The notes: generated from the sequence alone by a model not told the origin. Counted from the first letter of the stretch, positions 12,801-23,955 are shown. The stretch: 64,000 bases of DNA from Paraescarpia echinospica (GCA_020002185.1 CM034534.1:15282964-15346963); one strand, 5' to 3'. Numbers and translations are program-made.

Positions 12801-13756
12801 TTTTAGTTTTAAGCACTCTTGCTCACAATCAAAAGTGGGAATTTCAAAGTTGTAATTTTTTGTTTTAAGCACTCTTGCTCACAATAAAGAGTGGGAATTT
12901 CAAAGTTGTAATTTTTTTGTTTTAAGCACTCTTGCTCACAATCAAGAGTGGGAATTTCAAAGTTGTAATTTATTTAGTTTTAAGCACTCTTGCTCACAAC
13001 CAAGAGTGGGAATTTCAAAGTTGTAATTTTTTAGTTTGAAGCACTCTTGCTCACAATCAAGAGTGGCAATTTTAAAGTTGTAATTTTTTAGTTTTAAGCA
13101 CTCTTGCTCACAATCAAGAGTGGGAATTTCAAAGTTGTAATTTTTTTAGTTTTAAGCACTCTTGCTCACAATCAAGAGTGGGGATTTCAAAGTTGCAGTT
13201 TTTTAGTTTTACGCACTCTTGCTCGCAAGCAACAGTGGGAATTTCAAAGTTGTAATTTTTTTTAGTTTTAAGCACTCTTGCTCACAATCAAGAGTGGGAA
13301 TTTCAAAGTTGTAATTTTTTAGTTTTAAGCACTCTTGCTCACAACCAAGAGTGGGAATTTCAAAGTTGTAATTTTTTAGTTTTAAGCACTCTTGCTCACA
13401 ATCAAGAGTGGGAATTTCAAAGTTGTAATTTTTTAGTTTTAAGCACTCTTGCTCACAATCAAGAGTGGGAATTTCAAAGTTGTAATTTATTTAGTTTTAA
13501 GCACTCTTGCTCACAATCAAGAGTGGGAATTTCAAAGTTGTAATTTTTTAGTTTTAAGCACTCTTGCTCACAATCAAGAGTGGGAATTTCAAAGTTGTAA
13601 TTTATTTAGTTTTAAGCACTCTTGCTCACAACCAAGAATGGGAATTTCAAAGTTGTAATTTTTTAGTTTTACGCACTTTTGCTTGCAAGCAACAGTGGGA
13701 ATTTCAAAGTTGTAATTTTTTAGTTTTACGCACTCTTGCTCGCAAGCAACAGTGGA
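9818..13756 (+). repeat. 57-bp minisatellite with 969-bp higher-order period
   Basis: About 69 tandem units of consensus length 57 bp, varying mainly in a T-run (56-59 bp). Each unit contains the complementary 8-mers CACTCTTG and CAAGAGTG separated by the 8-base loop CTCACAAT. Diagnostic variants recur at a spacing of 969 bp (17 units), for example TATGCACTCT at 9971 and 10,940, showing block-wise amplification. Edge units carry the variant GCAAGCAACAGTGG rather than the interior form. Because 57 is 19 codons, the array reads as repeated short peptides; I regard these as artefacts of the period. Units at about 12,355-12,650 have clustered single-base losses. Confidence 0.95.
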
Positions 13757-14557
13757 AACCTATGAAAATGCAAAATGTACTGGTCGCTGTCGGGAAGATG
13801 TGAAGTTCGCAATATCGATATCTCCAATACTACTGCGACGTGCACTGGCTGAGTCGAGGTGTCTACCATACATTGCTAAGGTGCATCTGCGAGGGTTCAT
13901 TTTCTTGTCCACATCGTAGCGCAATTCAATCTCCTGAATTGTCAACTCAAGGAACGAGAACATATACACAAGCAACTCTTCTTGTTCGTTTCTTCCAATT
14001 CGTTCTCGCTTTCGAGATCAAGTTGCGATTGTGCGATGCACAACTACTGTATTTCTCAACACTCCTGAAAACGAACCAGAAAGGACAGACACGTACGAAA
14101 CAATCGTTGAGCTGCTGAGACAGAAGTTTGCAGGGCGTTTTATTTTTGAGATCTTGGAGCTCGCATTTGCTGTTATTATACAATCCGTTATAGTCGACGC
14201 TGTACGTATAAAGTTCACCAAAATGTAACTTGGTTGGCTCTGTGCACACAAAGTGACATTCGATGAGGTGTATCTTGCAACCAAACGCATTTGCCGACTG
14301 AACAGTTTCATAAACCATCACACACGCCAAGTTCACTTGGACGTGGAGCACTTAGTCAAATATCAGTGACGACAACGCGGACCAGGAATAATATGTATTT
14401 TAAAAGTAAATTGTTCAAAATTAGTCACGCATGTTTCATAATAATAACAACTATTTATTTATGCATTGCCAAAATGTGTAAGAATAAATGTGTGGCCCGC
14501 TGACCTAGGCCTAGTCACTTATAGTGGCGCTCCATTCAAACAGGTTCCCGGCCCCTG
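13757..14557 (-). mobile_element. hAT element, truncated by palindrome breakpoint
   Basis: This is the reverse complement of 6100-6901. The outer hAT terminus ends at 14,557. The other terminus is missing: the sequence passes directly into the last minisatellite unit at 13,756/13,757. The inner breakpoint of the inverted duplication therefore lies inside the transposon. Confidence 0.85.
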
Positions 14558-14902
14558 GTCTATAGGAAATGTGCGTGATCGTGCGTGCGTAAGTGCGTAC
14601 ATGTGTGCATTAGAGCGTTTTTTTCATTCGCGGCTTGTGGTAGACTATTTCGTTACTCTAGCAGCTAGCGCCTAGTCGATGCATTAAAATTGATTTTTTT
14701 ATTAAATTATTATTAACCTAATGGTGCATTTTTGGTCAAACGTTGTGGCACCTACTGCGGATTCAATACGTCATTCTAAATAGAGCAGAGCTGTAACAAG
14801 AGTAATAGTAAATAATAAATTACTCATTACATAAGTGGCGGGATGCGTCGTTGTGTTTGACTGACAACGGCCAGGACTCCGAAGTCCTAAGTTCGTTGTT
14901 AT

Positions 14903-15210
14903 GGAGCACAGTAGCGTAGCGGATAGAGCTTCGGATTCCTGACTGAGAGAACCCGGGTTCGAATCCTGTGCGGCGGTGTCGAACCTAATTCTATGTTTCT
15001 TCAGTTCACTAAGCTGCATGAATGAGTACCTTGCTACAGACAGTTGTGGATATTTGTGTACGAATAATCTTCGCGCATTAATTGTGCAGCGTGGCTGAAT
15101 GCTTCCCAGAGAAGTCGAGATGGTGTTCGATTGAACAGGTCTGCCAGGGAGTAAAGTGTAAAGCGCTTTGAGCTGTCCCGAGGACTGGATACTGCGCTAT
15201 ATTAGAACTT
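14903..15210 (+). mobile_element. tRNA-derived SINE (family A), right-arm copy
   Basis: Mirror of 5447-5754: tRNA-like head with box A-like and box B motifs at the 5' end, then a body ending ATATTAGAACTT. It shares all recognisable features with the left copy because it lies inside the duplicated arm. Confidence 0.8.
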
Positions 15211-17233
15211 GAATATTTTCGGAACCGGTATACATGACCACCCAAAGCTCACACAATCTATATTAATACGCAAACTTTAGATCACGAGTTTCCTATGAAA
15301 GCTAAAAATGCATTTATTCTGTTATAACATCATAATAGCCGATGACAAAACAGTTTGTGAAAATGACAATGTATTTGTAGTAATCTACTTAATAATTCGT
15401 ACGTATGACTTCAGAGTTTGTTATACTTTTGATATGACAGTATGGTAGACCTTAGCAGTAGGCCTACACGTTTGCTTGCGTTCCCATGCAAGATATCATA
15501 CAAATCAGCCAAGTCGTTTTACGGTAAGATAAATCACAGAGCGTGTGGTATTGCTCAAGTACTGAAGCCCCAGTTGGAGTCCACGCTTATTTTTCGCTCT
15601 ACCCGCGACACAGAGCAGCTGGACAAATGAAATTGGATGTATATACACATTGGTGGATTCACTTCGTTCGGCGCCTACGACATTGTTTCTGGTGATTTAA
15701 TGTCATTTATGGGGCGTAACCAATAATTTAGAAATGTCACGCTGTAGCTGATATTACATTTTGTTGTACCGTGTGTCGTTTGATCAATAATTTAAAATGT
15801 CAAACAGTGTTAAGCCGACAATAGTAATTATACTAGTACACACTGTATATAATTTAACGTGACAACGGCACCTCTGACGTTTGAGACTGAAACCGGTTGC
15901 ATATCTAGGTGCCCATACATTACAATCACGTAAGTGGCTTTAGGTTAGCTTGTTAATATGGTGAACCTGGTATAAAAAAAAAGTAAAGTTCACTCCGAAA
16001 AGAAAATGCAACATAATCGGCGGATTGATGTTGACGACCTAAAGGGCTGATCGGTGAATATGCTACTCCTACATTCCTATTTTCTGCCTCTGCGGCTTTG
16101 GATCGGGATAATCATCACAGCAATAGAGAATGTTTGCGAGCGCCCCGATCTGGGCTCATTTCCCTATCCCGATCGTGCCACGCGATCAGTTCGATTGTTC
16201 AGCAATCAAAGTGATTGCGAGGCGTGATCGGGATCGGTAAGGGAGTCGCGATCTGGATGCTTGGAATCATTCTGTTACGTTGGACATCTTTACGCTTATT
16301 TTGTACAACGCATCTGCATATAAGGCCTAATGTCGATAAAGATGTTCTTCGTAAGTTTAGAGAGCATCCTTTTATTGCAAAACAAGGGTGTATAAAATGT
16401 AGTTGATTGCGTTTGGATAGTGCAAGTTTTTTTTATGGCGGAACCTGCATGGCATATAAAGAAAGGTCGCTTAGAACAGAAATTGCAGACATGGTCAGCA
16501 GTTTAATGTTTGGCGTTCCGTAGGGTTGACCTGTTGATGACGGTATTATCAGGATGTTCTTTATGTGAGTACCTTAATCTTAAGCCTGGACAACATACTG
16601 TTTAGAAACCGTTGTCAACCAAAACATATATAAACTAAGTTTGCATGTATTAGTGTTCCTAATTAATGATATAGTACACCTCTTAGATTTGTCCAAAAGA
16701 ATATTTTCGGAACCGGTGTACATGACCATCCAATCCACACACAATCTATATTAATACGCAAACTTTAGATTATGAGTTTCTTATGAAAGCTAAAAATGCA
16801 TTTATTATGTTATAACATCCTAATAGCCGAAGACAAACAGTTGTATTCAGATTTAGTTATATTTTTTGATATGACAGTATGGTAGACCTTAATAGTAGGC
16901 CTATATGTTTGCTTGCGTTCCTATGCAAGATATCATACAAATCGGCCAAGTCGTTTTACTGTAAGAGAAATCACAGAGCGTGTGGTATTGCTCTACTATT
17001 GATGCCAAGCTTACGTTTCGCTCTACCAAATTTATCTTACACCAGTTTGGTTCGGCCGCCCATTGCAGGTTTTTGTGCCCCTTAGATTCGCTTTCTGGAT
17101 CCGCCACTAAAACAGGTGGCATAGTGCACGCGGTTTCACACGAAAGTAGCACATTAAAAAATAATTGAATAAAATATGTAAAAAAAACGGGACTACAAAT
17201 GAAAAGGTGAAAACAAATTAAAAACTTTATATA

Positions 17234-17599
17234 GTAATAATAACAAACTTCTATAGCGCCTAAATCCCCAGGAATCTGAGCTCAGCTAGAGACGCAACAT
17301 ACAAGAATCATTGGGCAAAATCATTAACAGGGACAAGCAAGAGTCGTTATTAGAGGAAGGGACCACCGAAGGTTAGGGTGGGAATGCAATTTCAAATAAA
17401 TAAATCTTCAGTTTTTGCGAAAGGTATTTATGGTCTCAGATGATTTTAAAGCGACAGGGAGTTGATTCCAGATTTTGGGTGCAGCTACAGTAACAGCACG
17501 TTTGCCGATATTAAGCTTGGTTTTCGGAACAAAAGTCGTTGTGAAACAGATGATCTGAGATTCCTGGGGGATATCGGAAAAACGAGAGACTAAGCAAAC
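17234..17599 (-). mobile_element. CR1/L2-type LINE 3' end, right-arm copy
   Basis: Mirror of 3060-3425, carrying the same C-terminal reverse-transcriptase signature and microsatellite tail on the minus strand. Confidence 0.75.
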
Positions 17600-18072
17600 A
17601 GGTTGGGTGCTGTGTAGAAACGTCTATGTTTTCCAATATAATGTACCTACATGCTCATGATTATAATGGTAAACAACATTTATTTATAACAACTTTGAGC
17701 AAAAAACACAATAAATAACAGTAGCATCGAATCGCGTGAATTTCGCTTGAAACTAAACCATTAATAAAAAAACTGAGATAGGCAAATACATGAAATAATT
17801 CTTGTGACATTGTATCTCATTACGATGTCGAACAATTTGGGATTTTAAATTAATGATCAAGAGACATTCAATACAATTAAATGCTTTCACTGCAGCATTC
17901 TAAAAGATCGATTGGGCTTCTAAACGACATTCAGTAGAATTACTGTTTTACTCCTGCGGTATTGAACAAACACACACACACACCACACTCTAACAAAATT
18001 GTAAACTTATGAATACATTGTACATTAGTTATATTGAATCGCTGTAAACACGAGTGTTTGTGTGTGTGCGTT

Positions 18073-18076
<4 letters not shown>

Positions 18077-18170
<94 letters not shown>
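18077..18170. repeat. (GT)n microsatellite
   Basis: Mirror of the (CA)n tract at 2489-2582, with nearly the same copy number. Confidence 0.95.
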
Positions 18171-18171
<1 letters not shown>

Positions 18172-18281
18172 CATTCTAAATGTCTATTTGGTACTCAAAA
18201 AAAAGCTCCGCATAAAGGATATCCTTATAGCTTTATGTTTTGTTTTCATTAAAAGGTAATTAGAGTACTTATGTTAACCCT

Positions 18282-19443
18282 TTCACTGTGCGTCTCAATA
18301 ATACTTTTTTAATAGTACAGTTTAAAAAATATTGAGCCTGGAAGATCCCTATGAAAATATTCTTTTTAAATATTACCCCCGAACGAAATTCCCCAAAAAA
18401 TAAAATCACGAACTATCCCAATAGGCACGTTAAGATGCCTACAAAATTTCAGTCCCACGCTTACGTCCTGTTCCTGTTGTCAACACGTCTGCTGCTTGGC
18501 GAGTTGCAACCATCCTCAACGCGTCGGTGCAGACAACCAATAACAACGGTCTAAGCCGAGTTCGCCTTCTTAATACATAGTTTCTTTTGTAATATTACGT
18601 CGCCTAGGTTCCTATCTTACAGACACCTCCTACGATTGTTCAAATTGTGTTATTACGGAAAGCGTTGCAACAAATCTATGAGGAGTAGTTGTAGAAAGGG
18701 TTTTGTAATGATTGCACAAGACACCATGTCAGTTAGGCTGGCCTACCGGATTACTGAACACAATGTCGTTCTGATAGGCCACTGGCACTGGTGCGACTGT
18801 AATAAGGTAACACAAGACACGCAGAAACCTAGGCAGATATTTATGTAGTAGATTACCAAAACCTGATTACATGGTTTAAACCTAAAAGTCGCACCAAAAC
18901 TTCACGTAAACTTCAACGCGAACATTTAATTAACATATGATACCAAACAATATGCTATTTAATAGTTGCTGAAGAGTAGTGTGGGGCAAAGTGCATCCAT
19001 TTAGCGACAAAGACTACTCAGTTTCAGCTAAGGCAGAAACAGTTAAACATTCACGCAGACACTCTTCTTATACACATAATATCATAATTAAGAACCGTAG
19101 TAGTAACTACATGACACACACAAAATACCATTTTTGGCAAATTTAGTAAAATAGGTAAAAACGCACCCCAGGTGTCCTTTGGCTTAATTACTTGCTAGGT
19201 TAAAATCCATATTTATGATTATTGTTATATATGTGTGTGTGTGTGCACGCGCGCGCGCGCGCGCGAGTGGGTGGATGGGTGAGTGAGTGAGTGAGTGAGT
19301 GAGTGAGGGAGTGAGGGAGTGAGGGAGTGAGGGAGTGAGGGAGTGATTGAGCCAGCTTTGCCGTTGGTGTGTGCGTTCGAACGAGCGTGAGTGAGGGTAT
19401 GTGTCACATGAATGTTTCACGAAACCGGCTGCAATCGATGCAT
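18282..19443. other. GPCR 3' flank, no second gene seen
   Basis: Sequence present only on the right side of the palindrome. It holds GT and CG dinucleotide runs (about 19,229-19,265) and GAGT/GAGG tetranucleotide runs (about 19,266-19,345). It probably includes the 3' UTR of the minus-strand GPCR, but no clear polyadenylation site decides its end. Confidence 0.6.
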
Positions 19444-20577
19444 CTAAAGGTAAGTATCTTCGACGGAACTGTCATTGTCATTCTCTGTACTAGCAGTACC
19501 GTTGTTGATGACTCTCACCTGGGGAAGTCTACCCGTCGGTTTGCCCTTCCGTCTGTCGACTGCCAACACACAGCATCCGCACGCGGTCTGAGTCAGCACA
19601 TGTCGGAAACGTTTGTTGAAGGCGGCGTACATGACGAAGTTGACGGCCGAGTTTAGTAAGACGAGCATATCTGCTATGTTTGCTACATAGAACTGGTAGC
19701 CGTCGCATAATTTCTCGTCTTTCGATGTCACGTTCAACAACACCTTGCCAACTAGCGCCGGAACCTGGCAAATGATGAAGACGACGACGACGATGATGAG
19801 AACAAATGTCACACTGTCGTCTTGCTGTTGGCGACGATTCAACATCTCCTCCATCCGCATCTGTCGACTCGCCTTCAGCGCTTTCATCAGGCGAATGTTC
19901 AACACCGTCAGGACGAATATGGGCAGGGCCAGGAGGACTGTGCAATATAACGCATTATCGTAGATAGTGTCATACAGCTTATCCGACCCGAGATTCGTTG
20001 TGCGTACGATTTTTGTGTACGTCGTGCCGTTGTCGTGCGATTCGTATATGATATGGTACTCGGCGAATCTCGGGATGTTGTACAGGACAGCGAATAGAAG
20101 CATGCAGACCAACTCTTTCTTAACCTTCGAAATAGTGCACAATGTCAACGCCTTCAGCGGGAAACACACGGCGATGTAACGGTTGACGGCGACAAGCACG
20201 ACTATCCATATAGAGGCGGTCTGAGCTATTAGCGCCGGAGGCAATATGCACACGAGTGTGTACGGGAATATCTCCCAGTACGCCTTCAGCCAGCCCATAT
20301 AGACGAGGAACGACGGTATTGGGAAGATCGGAATTGCAAGCAGCAGTAATGCTGAGTCGACTACCGCGAGACTCTGGAATAGAAACGACGCCGTTGTTTT
20401 TATTTTGTCTTTCCAGAAAACGAGGAACGCAAGGCTGTTGCCGATGACACCAACAACGATGAGCGTCCCCATGATAACGGTGTTGACGACGAACAAATAA
20501 AGATCGCAGCTCTGTTCGAGCGCCAAGTCGACATCGCCGCCCGACATGTTCCATGAGTTGTTTGCGTGTTCTGCCAT
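19444..20577 (-). CDS. Class A GPCR, FMRFamide-receptor-like
   Basis: A 377-residue seven-transmembrane receptor in one exon, complete with start and stop. The frame is open further upstream, but I start at the ATG at 20,577 because the protein then opens with an extracellular tail bearing N-glycosylation sequons (NNS, NMS). Helices are roughly at 26-55 (GNS, the TM1 asparagine), 63-83 (Asp74), 103-135 (NRY at 132-134 in place of DRY), 154-172, 208-232, 255-282 (CQVP at 270-273) and 296-318 (NFVMY in place of NPxxY). The VNRYIAVC motif, the CQVP TM6 and the altered TM7 motif are typical of invertebrate FMRFamide/neuropeptide receptors; the ligand is inferred from family only. I do not see the usual extracellular-loop-2 cysteine. 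It would act at the plasma membrane. It lies in a segment that the left side of the palindrome lacks. Confidence 0.88.
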   Translation of the reverse strand: MAEHANNSWNMSGGDVDLALEQSCDLYLFVVNTVIMGTLIVVGVIGNSLAFLVFWKDKIKTTASFLFQSLAVVDSALLLLAIPIFPIPSFLVYMGWLKAYWEIFPYTLVCILPPALIAQTASIWIVVLVAVNRYIAVCFPLKALTLCTISKVKKELVCMLLFAVLYNIPRFAEYHIIYESHDNGTTYTKIVRTTNLGSDKLYDTIYDNALYCTVLLALPIFVLTVLNIRLMKALKASRQMRMEEMLNRRQQQDDSVTFVLIIVVVVFIICQVPALVGKVLLNVTSKDEKLCDGYQFYVANIADMLVLLNSAVNFVMYAAFNKRFRHVLTQTACGCCVLAVDRRKGKPTGRLPQVRVINNGTASTENDNDSSVEDTYL

Positions 20578-20726
20578 CGTACGAAGCCTGACACTCGATG
20601 TCCACCGCGACAAACTGTTCTTGGAGGAGAAGACACTCAGTGGGAAACTACAGCGAAGCGGCAAAGTCCGTCGACACGAACTGACGCGGCGCGCGGCAAT
20701 GGGGCTGGCAGAGGCGGAAACGAGGC

Positions 20727-21171
20727 GTGTACACAAGGCGCCGGGTCAACGAACATAGGACCACAGAGACCAGCCCATGTCAGTCGAACGCACTGGTTCA
20801 TCCCGCCACTTAAGTGATTGGTCATTTATTATTTAATTTAATTGTTATTGTTGTTGTCTTGTACGTATCTGCTCATTCACAAGAACTTAAAGGTCAATAA
20901 CGACCAATATTCAATAATCCTAAGTAAAATGTGACAATGTTGATCAAATCGGCAGCAATAAATTAAATACCCATTTCGCTCCCTGCGCACCTTCTTCCCC
21001 CATCTCTTTGCCTCCATGTCTCTCTATCTGTCCATGTGTCTCTGTTTGTCCGTCCGTCCGTCTAACCGCTCGTCCGTCCGTCCGCTGGTCTATCCGTCCG
21101 TCTGTTCCTCCCTCCATAGCTCCCTCCCTTTCTTCCTCCCTCCCTCTCTCTCGCCCTCCCTCCCGGCCTCT
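20727..21171 (-). repeat. Outer inverted homology to 1740-2341
   Basis: Beyond the GPCR, the sequence again matches the left flank in inverted orientation, up to the scaffold gap. It is clearly more diverged than the inner arms: short comparisons show about 5 percent substitutions plus indels. It includes a copy of the dispersed ~100-bp repeat and a TCCC/TCCG-rich tract. It is either the outer part of the same palindrome or an older repeat. Confidence 0.7.
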
Positions 21172-22171
21172 NNNNNNNNNNNNNNNNNNNNNNNNNNNNN
21201 NNNNNNNNNNNNNNNNNNNNNNNNNNNNNNNNNNNNNNNNNNNNNNNNNNNNNNNNNNNNNNNNNNNNNNNNNNNNNNNNNNNNNNNNNNNNNNNNNNNN
21301 NNNNNNNNNNNNNNNNNNNNNNNNNNNNNNNNNNNNNNNNNNNNNNNNNNNNNNNNNNNNNNNNNNNNNNNNNNNNNNNNNNNNNNNNNNNNNNNNNNNN
21401 NNNNNNNNNNNNNNNNNNNNNNNNNNNNNNNNNNNNNNNNNNNNNNNNNNNNNNNNNNNNNNNNNNNNNNNNNNNNNNNNNNNNNNNNNNNNNNNNNNNN
21501 NNNNNNNNNNNNNNNNNNNNNNNNNNNNNNNNNNNNNNNNNNNNNNNNNNNNNNNNNNNNNNNNNNNNNNNNNNNNNNNNNNNNNNNNNNNNNNNNNNNN
21601 NNNNNNNNNNNNNNNNNNNNNNNNNNNNNNNNNNNNNNNNNNNNNNNNNNNNNNNNNNNNNNNNNNNNNNNNNNNNNNNNNNNNNNNNNNNNNNNNNNNN
21701 NNNNNNNNNNNNNNNNNNNNNNNNNNNNNNNNNNNNNNNNNNNNNNNNNNNNNNNNNNNNNNNNNNNNNNNNNNNNNNNNNNNNNNNNNNNNNNNNNNNN
21801 NNNNNNNNNNNNNNNNNNNNNNNNNNNNNNNNNNNNNNNNNNNNNNNNNNNNNNNNNNNNNNNNNNNNNNNNNNNNNNNNNNNNNNNNNNNNNNNNNNNN
21901 NNNNNNNNNNNNNNNNNNNNNNNNNNNNNNNNNNNNNNNNNNNNNNNNNNNNNNNNNNNNNNNNNNNNNNNNNNNNNNNNNNNNNNNNNNNNNNNNNNNN
22001 NNNNNNNNNNNNNNNNNNNNNNNNNNNNNNNNNNNNNNNNNNNNNNNNNNNNNNNNNNNNNNNNNNNNNNNNNNNNNNNNNNNNNNNNNNNNNNNNNNNN
22101 NNNNNNNNNNNNNNNNNNNNNNNNNNNNNNNNNNNNNNNNNNNNNNNNNNNNNNNNNNNNNNNNNNNNNNN
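21172..22171. other. Scaffold gap (1000 N)
   Basis: Exactly 1000 undetermined bases, a conventional placeholder size. It begins within pyrimidine-rich simple repeat, at the point where the left flank would continue the inverted homology. Linkage of the two sides rests on scaffolding. The 22,172-22,500 stretch after it shows nothing. Confidence 0.98.
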
Positions 22172-22500
22172 GTCTTGAGCCACCCGCTAAGCTGGCACCG
22201 CCTCCTTGTAAGACATACAACGCCGTGGGCAGTGGAAGAAGCTTGGTTCGGTAATCAATCATACTTGTTATTATGAAAACAGGCAATATATTTACCGTTC
22301 AGAAGTAATATTGGTCCCACTTGCGCAAGCTATGGTACATCACTGGATATCTTACATCAAATACGTCATTAGTCAGGTTCATCATTCAATAACAGTATCA
22401 CTTCCCTAGCAATTTAACAGTTTCAAAGACAACATACGGAAACATTTTTTCAGACTTTTTATGTTAGTATCTTATACATAAGGTGGCAGCACAAGCGCAT

Positions 22501-22960
22501 CATAAGACGACGTCGACGACGATGATGACGATTGGTGATGAATAGTAAGACGAATGTGATGATAAGGGTGAAGACGAAGAAGAGGTGATAAAGATGATGA
22601 CGTCAAAATGAAGAGAACGATGACAAAAATGATGAAGTTGAAGCCGGTGATGATGATTATGACGAAGACCAAAATGATAATGATAACCAGGAACATTCTG
22701 AAGATGAAGACAAAAACGATGTTGAAGAAATCGATGCTGATGAAAATGAAGACAAAGAAGAAGAAAACGATGATGATGCAAACAAAGATAAAGACGAAGA
22801 TGGTACTAACAATAATGAGTTGATGGCGATGTCGAAGACGATAATGATGATAACGTCGATAAAGAAGGTGATGATTATGAAGAGATCATGGCGATTTTGA
22901 TGAAAATGAAAATTACAGTGACGATGATAGTGCAAATTAGGATAACGTGAAGGATTTGTA
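22501..22960 (+). repeat. GAY/GAR trinucleotide-rich tract
   Basis: Dense GAT/GAC/GAA triplets. One plus-strand frame (about 22,597-22,895) reads about 95 codons without a stop, mostly Asp, Glu, Asn and Lys. It has no start, domain or splice context that I trust, and I regard it as expanded simple repeat. An acidic low-complexity exon cannot be excluded. Confidence 0.6.
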
Positions 22961-22994
22961 CGACGAGAATTAACTAAATGACTAGGACGACGAT

Positions 22995-23238
22995 GACATG
23001 TTCACCATGCCATGGCTGACATCCACTCGACACTAAATAGGAACTTTTTTACATGTTTATATGTCATTCATTCATTCGTTCTTTCGTTCGTTCGTTCGTT
23101 AATTATTTATTTATTTAATTAATGAACGAACAAGCGATCGAACGAACGAAAGAACGAATGAATGAATGATAAATAAAACTGTAAAAAAGATCCTATATAG
23201 AGTCGAGTGAATGTCAGCCATTACATGGTGAACATGTC
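22995..23238. mobile_element. Foldback (palindromic) MITE-like element
   Basis: Both ends read GACATGTTCACCATG when taken inward, and complementarity continues almost to the centre through ATTC/GAAC-type repeats. The 244-bp unit is a near-perfect hairpin without coding capacity. The right half is repeated at 23,239-23,382 in the same orientation, with an (ATTA)n spacer. Confidence 0.7.
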
Positions 23239-23636
23239 TTAATAATTAATTAATTAATTAATTAATTAACGAACGAGCGATCGAAAGAACGAAAGAACGA
23301 ATGATTGAATGATAAATGAAAGTGTAAAAAAAGTCACTATATAGTGCCGAGTGGATGTCAGCCATTGCATGGTGAACATGTCTTAATAATTAATTAATTT
23401 CTTTTCGAATTCTCATTGTGATAGCTTATGTTTGTGTTGTAGTTACCTTAATCTTACTTTTATGACATTGTTGAGTGTAATCAGTACGCCAGTGATGATA
23501 TCATACGTGTATAACTATGTTTTGCGCGTTTTGGTTGTGCTACGAAACTACATCACCAGTTTCTTTTTGGGACATCCTGACGGGAGGTAGCAGCAGTGTT
23601 TAACCTGCGGTGTGTACATCTTTTGTTACAACGAAG

Positions 23637-23866
23637 TGCATGTGCTACGGGCCGAACTGGGCCGAGCCTGAGTGCGCCAAGTGCAGGGACAATTACTACG
23701 GACATAGGTGTCTGCCGGCCACCGTGTTCCACCAGTCGCAGTACTACGTCAATGTGAGCGAGTCTTCTAAAACATTTGTCACCCTGTTGAAAGTGAATGC
23801 TACAAGAGAAGACCACGTCCCGTTGTGGTACCGGATACATTGGCGTAGAGGACGTGGCGGTGGTTA
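23637..23866 (+). CDS. EGF-like/cadherin-like exon of a mosaic extracellular protein
   Basis: The frame reads a cysteine pattern C-x-C-x10-C-x2-C-x7-C (CMCYGPNWAEPEC, then AKCRDNYYGHRC) resembling the C-terminal half of a laminin-type EGF module. It then continues into QSQYYVNVSESSKTFV and LWYRIHW, which resembles the start of a cadherin repeat. An acceptor-like AG lies at 23,635-23,636 and the frame closes at TAA. A donor could be the GTAC at 23,828 or lie elsewhere, so the 3' edge is uncertain. The protein would be extracellular. The plus-strand vWA and MAM exons downstream may belong to the same gene. Domain calls are by eye; the cysteine spacing is the strongest part. Confidence 0.5.
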
Positions 23867-23955
23867 AGTATATGCTCATGGCAAATCACATAAATAAAAG
23901 ATAAACAACAGGTACGTTCATTGAATGGATAAGATCCGGTTTCCTTGTTGTTGAC

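Larger units (their letters stand above)
13757..18281 (-). repeat. Right arm of the giant inverted repeat
   Basis: Reverse complement of 2378-6901 with very few differences (for example single-residue changes in otherwise identical mirrored frames). It carries mirrored copies of the LINE tail (17,234-17,599), direct repeats, hairpin, SINE and hAT portion. Homology stops at 18,281, where the right side continues into the GPCR-bearing segment absent from the left. Confidence 0.9.

Noticed and set aside
9818..13756. CRISPR-like array
   Set aside because: Units are directly contiguous with no unique spacers, and the setting is an animal genome.
10436..13803. Many 60-144 residue open frames of repeated Ser/Leu/Phe peptides
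   Set aside because: They are translations of the 57-bp minisatellite, whose period is a multiple of three. Frames change at every T-run indel, and there is no start, splice or promoter context.
14903..14975. Functional tRNA gene in the right arm
   Set aside because: Part of a 308-bp SINE with a third, diverged copy elsewhere; no proper acceptor stem.
20578..20736. Upstream 53-codon extension of the GPCR
   Set aside because: It has no ATG start, is Arg/Ser-rich, and runs into the dispersed repeat; the ATG at 20,577 gives a normal receptor N-terminus.
21008..22286. Long frames across 21,008-22,286
   Set aside because: Most of their length is the 1000-N gap, so they are not evidence of coding.
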